Positions 6,808 through 9,262 of a DNA stretch of 9,262 bases are shown here, one piece after another (positions within the stretch are counted from its first letter, which is position 1; each line of letters starts with the position of its first letter). The DNA lies in NCBI GenBank assembly GCA_023414155.1, contig JAEZOG010000027.1, positions 1 to 9,262 on the forward strand, given 5' to 3'. This stretch comes from Cyanobacteria bacterium OH_CFB_184. GTDB taxonomy: Bacteria > Cyanobacteriota > Vampirovibrionia > Gastranaerophilales > Gastranaerophilaceae. Both the position numbers and the translations under genes were made by a program. Below the pieces are notes generated by a model. It saw nothing but the letters and a program-made list of their open reading frames with translations, was not told the origin of the DNA and searched no databases.

Positions 6808-7347
6808 ATGTCACGTATAGGCAAATTACCTATTATAATCCCAGAAGGCGTTGATGTAAAAATCGATGGTCAAAAAGTAACTGCTAAAGGTCCGTTAGGA
6901 ACTGAAGAAGTAGTTGTTCGTTCTGAGATATTAATCAAAAAAGAAGATAATAAAGTTATACTTGAAAGAGCTAATGAATCAAGATCAGCTAGAGCTCTTC
7001 ATGGTTTATCAAGAACGTTAGTAGCAAATACTATTAACGGTGTTAAAACTGGTTTCACTAAAAAACTTGAGATCGTTGGTGTTGGTTACCGTGCTAATAT
7101 GCAAGGTACTACATTAAACCTACAATTAGGTTATTCTCACCCGGTAAACGTTGAAGCACCTGCAGGAATCACAATTGAAGTTGAAGCGAACACAAAAATT
7201 AAAGTTTCTGGTTCAAACAAACAAACAGTTGGCGATGTTGCAGCTGAAATCAGAGGAAAACGTCCACCTGAAGTATACAAAGGCAAAGGTATTAAATACG
7301 AAGGTGAATATATCAGAAGAAAAGCTGGTAAAACAGGTAAAAAATAG
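6808..7347 (+). CDS. rplF: 50S ribosomal protein L6
   Basis: L6 (179 aa) is made of two similar domains, binds 23S rRNA helix 97 and the sarcin-ricin loop area near the elongation-factor site, and is needed late in 50S assembly. The first domain begins MSRIGKLPIIIPEGVDVKI with VTAKGPLGTEE; the second has KKLEIVGVGYRANMQGTTL, GYSHPVNVEAPAGI, and VGDVAAEIRGKRPPEVYKGK, which is the family signature, then YIRRKAGKTGKK. AAGGAG is 8 nt from the ATG. An 89-nt structured leader precedes it. Confidence 0.98.
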   Translation: MSRIGKLPIIIPEGVDVKIDGQKVTAKGPLGTEEVVVRSEILIKKEDNKVILERANESRSARALHGLSRTLVANTINGVKTGFTKKLEIVGVGYRANMQGTTLNLQLGYSHPVNVEAPAGITIEVEANTKIKVSGSNKQTVGDVAAEIRGKRPPEVYKGKGIKYEGEYIRRKAGKTGKK

Positions 7348-7360
7348 TAAATAACGCCCA

Positions 7361-7390
7361 TTAAACCCTTACAGCGGTAAGAAGGTTTAG
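7361..7390 (+). promoter_or_regulatory. rplR leader hairpin resembling 5S rRNA helix III
   Basis: Lower stem: TTAAACC (7361-7367) with GGTTTAG (7384-7390), including one U-G pair at the base. Upper stem: CTTAC (7368-7372) with GTAAG (7377-7381). The loop is AGCG (7373-7376). Two unpaired A (7382-7383) bulge from the 3' side between the stems. Helix III of E. coli 5S rRNA has the same plan, CCUGA against UCAG-AA-G with A52 and A53 bulged; here it is CCUUA against UAAG-AA-G, one base pair different. L18, the product of the next gene, binds 5S rRNA. The hairpin ends 3 nt before the AAAGGA (7394-7399) ribosome site, so protein binding could block translation. It lacks a T-run, so it is not a terminator. 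Confidence 0.55.
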
Positions 7391-7406
7391 GTGAAAGGAT
7401 AGAAAA

Positions 7407-7775
7407 ATGATTAAATCAAAAAATAGAAAAGAACAAGCACAAAAAAGACACAGACGTATAAGAGTTAAGTTATCTGGAACTCCTGAGTGCCCAAGATTAG
7501 CTGTATACAGAAGTACTAAACATATCTATGCTCAAATCATAGATGATGTTAATAGAGTAACTTTAGTGTCTGCATCATCAATCGATAAAGACTTAAAAGA
7601 AAAATTACCTCACGGTGGTAACGTTGAGTCTGCAAAAGTAGTTGGTGAAGCACTTGCTAAAAAAGCAATAGCTAAAAAAATCAATGATGTAGTTTTCGAT
7701 AGAGGTGGTTTCTTATACCACGGTAGAATAGCTGCTTTAGCTGATGCTGCAAGAGAAGCTGGTTTAAATTTCTAA
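7407..7775 (+). CDS. rplR: 50S ribosomal protein L18
   Basis: L18 (122 aa, normal) binds 5S rRNA with L5 and attaches it to 23S rRNA in the central protuberance. The basic N-terminal tail ([20 protein letters not shown]) is the rRNA-binding arm, followed by [21 protein letters not shown], a variable middle, [18 protein letters not shown] and the strongly conserved [32 protein letters not shown] at 7394-7399 precedes the ATG by 7 nt. It is the last gene of the cluster here: rpsE (S5) normally follows, but a terminator comes first. Confidence 0.98.
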   Translation: MIKSKNRKEQAQKRHRRIRVKLSGTPECPRLAVYRSTKHIYAQIIDDVNRVTLVSASSIDKDLKEKLPHGGNVESAKVVGEALAKKAIAKKINDVVFDRGGFLYHGRIAALADAAREAGLNF

Positions 7776-7800
7776 GAATATAAAAATAAACGATTTTAAA

Positions 7801-7829
7801 AAATACCCTTACCAAAGGGTATTTTTTTT
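7801..7829 (+). terminator. Rho-independent terminator of the ribosomal cluster
   Basis: AAATACCCTT (7801-7810) pairs perfectly with AAGGGTATTT (7815-7824) around the loop ACCA, 10 bp, and the T-run extends to 7829. The A-run just upstream (7798-7800) can pair with the T-run and lengthen the stem. It lies 25 nt after the rplR stop, marking the end of the transcript. The flanking A-run might also give some activity in the opposite direction. Confidence 0.9.
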
Positions 7830-7835
7830 GATTAG

Positions 7836-7860
7836 CAAAAAATTAACTTTTTGATTTTTT
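7836..7860 (+). other. Weak A/T hairpin plus T-run after the main terminator
   Basis: CAAAAA (7836-7841) and TTTTTG (7848-7853) surround ATTAAC, followed by ATTTTTT. The stem has one GC pair, so it would be a poor terminator, perhaps a backup. The 7830-7866 interval is otherwise AT-rich; I find no convincing promoter in it for the next gene. Confidence 0.25.
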
Positions 7861-7866
7861 AATTAA

Positions 7867-9262
7867 ATGAAAAGAGTAAATAATTTGAAAATCAGTATCA
7901 TAAAGAGTGGTTTGCAACAAACCGATAGGCATTTATCAGGTTATGTTAACAAGCTCAAGGCTATAGTAAAAATCCCTTCAAAAAAACAATCAGTCCTTAC
8001 GAGAAGAGAAGGCGATATTTTTCTTGCAAGTGTAAGGCAAAAAGCGCTTACTTTACCGCCAAAAGAAGTTGATAATACTGCAATAATGATGAATAAATTC
8101 GCATTACGTCAAATTAAAAGAGGTCTTGATATATCTTCTTCAAAAGCATCGCTAGAAGATTTAGAGGCGTTATGCTCTAAGCATATAAGAACATATGTAT
8201 ACCAAAATCCTGAATCTCAAAAAATTTATAGACTAATAGATAAAGGAATAGATGAAAAAGGTCTGGTAAATCTTAGGGTTTTAGATAACCAGGGTGAGTT
8301 TATAAAAAATGTTAGTATAAAACCTAAAAAAGTCGTAGTGATTGATAATTTTACTCGAGAAAATTCTCTTTGGCCCCTTGGAGTTTCTCATGGTGAAAAA
8401 ATACAAGCTTACTTAAGAGCATATAACCCGGCGATAGACATTATTACTTTGGATTCAACAGTTGATATATCTGGTGTGAAAAACAAGTTTCAAAAAGTCT
8501 TGGAATTAAAAAACAGCGGTGAAGATATCTCTTATGTTTCATGTTCTCTTGGTGCAATGGAAGAAAAGTCCTTTTCCGAGTGGCCTTATAGTCTTATGCC
8601 AGGTCAAATAAAAACGCAATATACAAAGGAGTTGATTGATTACTGCAGCAAATACTCAAAAAACACTGATTATTTTAAACAAATTCGAGATACAGCGTTG
8701 TTGATTGATGAACTTTTTGATAAAGGTGTACGTGTTGTTGTAGCATCAGGTAATGACGGCAAGTCGGCGTTTAATTTTTTATCTTCGGCTGCAAAAGCTG
8801 AAGGAGTTGGCTCTTTATCTAAGAAGGGGATAATTTCGAATTTCTCTTCATCAAGATTTTATGGTGGAACAACTCATTATGAGTTAGGTGAATATGATGT
8901 TACAGCAAGTATTTTTGGTGAAAATATAACAAATACTGACGGGATTGATTTTCCATATAAGGGTGATTTGGTTGATATAATCAAGTCAAAAAAATATAAA
9001 GAAATGATCGTTAGCGATAAAGACATAGAAATTATGAAAAAAGACAAATCTGTATATCTTGATAAAATTGAAAACGGTGTTTTTCGCTACGAAGATTACA
9101 TTCAACTTACAGGGGAAGATAGTGCCGATTTTGGTAATAAGTATTACGTTTATAAAAACCAGCTTTTCAATGAAACAAGTATTCTTGTCAATCCAAAGTG
9201 TGACGGTACTTCCTTTTCAACACCTGTTAGAGTTGCAAAATTAGCTTTGAATGATTCTTTAA
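7867..9262 (+). CDS. Subtilisin-like (S8 family) serine peptidase, 3'-truncated by window edge
   Basis: The frame is open for 465 codons with no stop before the window ends. Subtilase blocks appear in order: VVVIDNF (Asp160), GVSHGEKI (His175), SCSLG (225-229, resembling the substrate-binding strand MSLG), VVVASGNDG (oxyanion Asn296), ISNFSSS (323-329), and GTSFSTPV (nucleophile Ser449). The product should be an endopeptidase; its target is unknown. Asp and His are only 15 residues apart (about 32 in subtilisin), and about 120 residues separate NFSS from the Ser, some 90 more than in subtilisin. The ~150-residue N-terminal part is basic and mixed, with no signal peptide or membrane helix, and I do not recognise it. 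ATG at 7867 directly follows an in-frame TAA and has no Shine-Dalgarno; TTG at 7885 has AAAGAG 8 nt upstream and may be the true start. Codons such as AGG, CGA and TTG seem commoner than in the ribosomal genes. The family call is good; activity is inferred. Confidence 0.85.
   Translation, partial: MKRVNNLKISIIKSGLQQTDRHLSGYVNKLKAIVKIPSKKQSVLTRREGDIFLASVRQKALTLPPKEVDNTAIMMNKFALRQIKRGLDISSSKASLEDLEALCSKHIRTYVYQNPESQKIYRLIDKGIDEKGLVNLRVLDNQGEFIKNVSIKPKKVVVIDNFTRENSLWPLGVSHGEKIQAYLRAYNPAIDIITLDSTVDISGVKNKFQKVLELKNSGEDISYVSCSLGAMEEKSFSEWPYSLMPGQIKTQYTKELIDYCSKYSKNTDYFKQIRDTALLIDELFDKGVRVVVASGNDGKSAFNFLSSAAKAEGVGSLSKKGIISNFSSSRFYGGTTHYELGEYDVTASIFGENITNTDGIDFPYKGDLVDIIKSKKYKEMIVSDKDIEIMKKDKSVYLDKIENGVFRYEDYIQLTGEDSADFGNKYYVYKNQLFNETSILVNPKCDGTSFSTPVRVAKLALNDSL

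Noticed and set aside
7151..7354. Open frame of 67 codons in another plus-strand frame inside rplF
   Set aside because: It lies wholly within a well-conserved L6 gene, has no ribosome site, and its Lys-rich translation shows no family pattern.
7830..7890. Promoter for the peptidase gene
   Set aside because: TTGATT-like words occur at 7828 and 7851, but no -10 box lies 16-18 nt downstream in a usable position.
9059..9244. Open frame of 61 codons near the right edge
   Set aside because: It is out of frame with the subtilase, which has clear motifs across the same bases (GTSFSTPV).
1..9262. Reassigned TGA codon, suggested by absence of TGA stops
   Set aside because: No TGA is found in frame in any gene, including the peptidase, and all Trp codons seen are TGG, so the standard bacterial code is sufficient.

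Overview
This window is a low-GC bacterial chromosome segment. About 85% of it is one tightly packed, plus-strand ribosomal-protein cluster (S10 operon continuing into the spc operon). The gene order is rplC (5' end outside the window), rplD, rplW, rplB, rpsS, rplV, rpsC, rplP, rpmC, rpsQ, rplN, rplX, rplE, rpsN, rpsH, rplF, rplR. All 17 products match the usual bacterial lengths and carry their family motifs. The L2, S3, L16 and S14 sequences look closest to cyanobacterial/chloroplast homologues, although the genome is AT-rich and rpsN sits inside the cluster. A non-photosynthetic relative of Cyanobacteria (Vampirovibrionia/Melainabacteria, such as gut Gastranaerophilales) is my best guess; it is inference from remembered family sequences, not a search result.

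Layout: from 1 to about 5400 (rplC to rplX) genes overlap or are separated by at most 40 nt, usually with a Shine-Dalgarno sequence in or just after the preceding stop codon, which suggests translational coupling. From rplX onward the spacing changes. Four spacers of 59 to 95 nt lie in front of rplE, rpsH, rplF and rplR, and each contains possible RNA structure. The clearest is a hairpin at 7361-7390 in front of rplR. Its stem and its two bulged adenines closely resemble helix III of 5S rRNA, the RNA that L18 (the rplR product) binds. This is a good candidate for autoregulation by molecular mimicry. The rplF leader can form competing hairpins and a possible pseudoknot. The rplX-rplE spacer has two mutually exclusive helices, one reaching the rplE Shine-Dalgarno sequence.

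A strong intrinsic terminator at 7801-7829 ends the cluster straight after rplR, where rpsE, rpmD, rplO and secY would normally continue. Beyond it, an open frame from about 7867 runs off the right edge (465 codons, no stop). It encodes a subtilisin-like (S8) serine peptidase with a visible Asp-His-Asn-Ser set, no signal peptide, unusually close Asp and His, and an insertion of about 90 residues before the Ser motif. It is unrelated to translation and appears to be an independent accessory gene placed at a break in the spc cluster.

Together the ribosomal genes supply proteins of the exit tunnel (L4, L22, L23, L29), peptidyl-transferase region (L2, L3, L16), 5S RNP (L5, L18), factor-binding and subunit-interface regions (L6, L14), and the small-subunit head and body (S3, S14, S19; S8, S17). 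No tRNA, rRNA, CRISPR array, insertion sequence or long repeat was seen, and no stretch over 300 nt lacks a gene.
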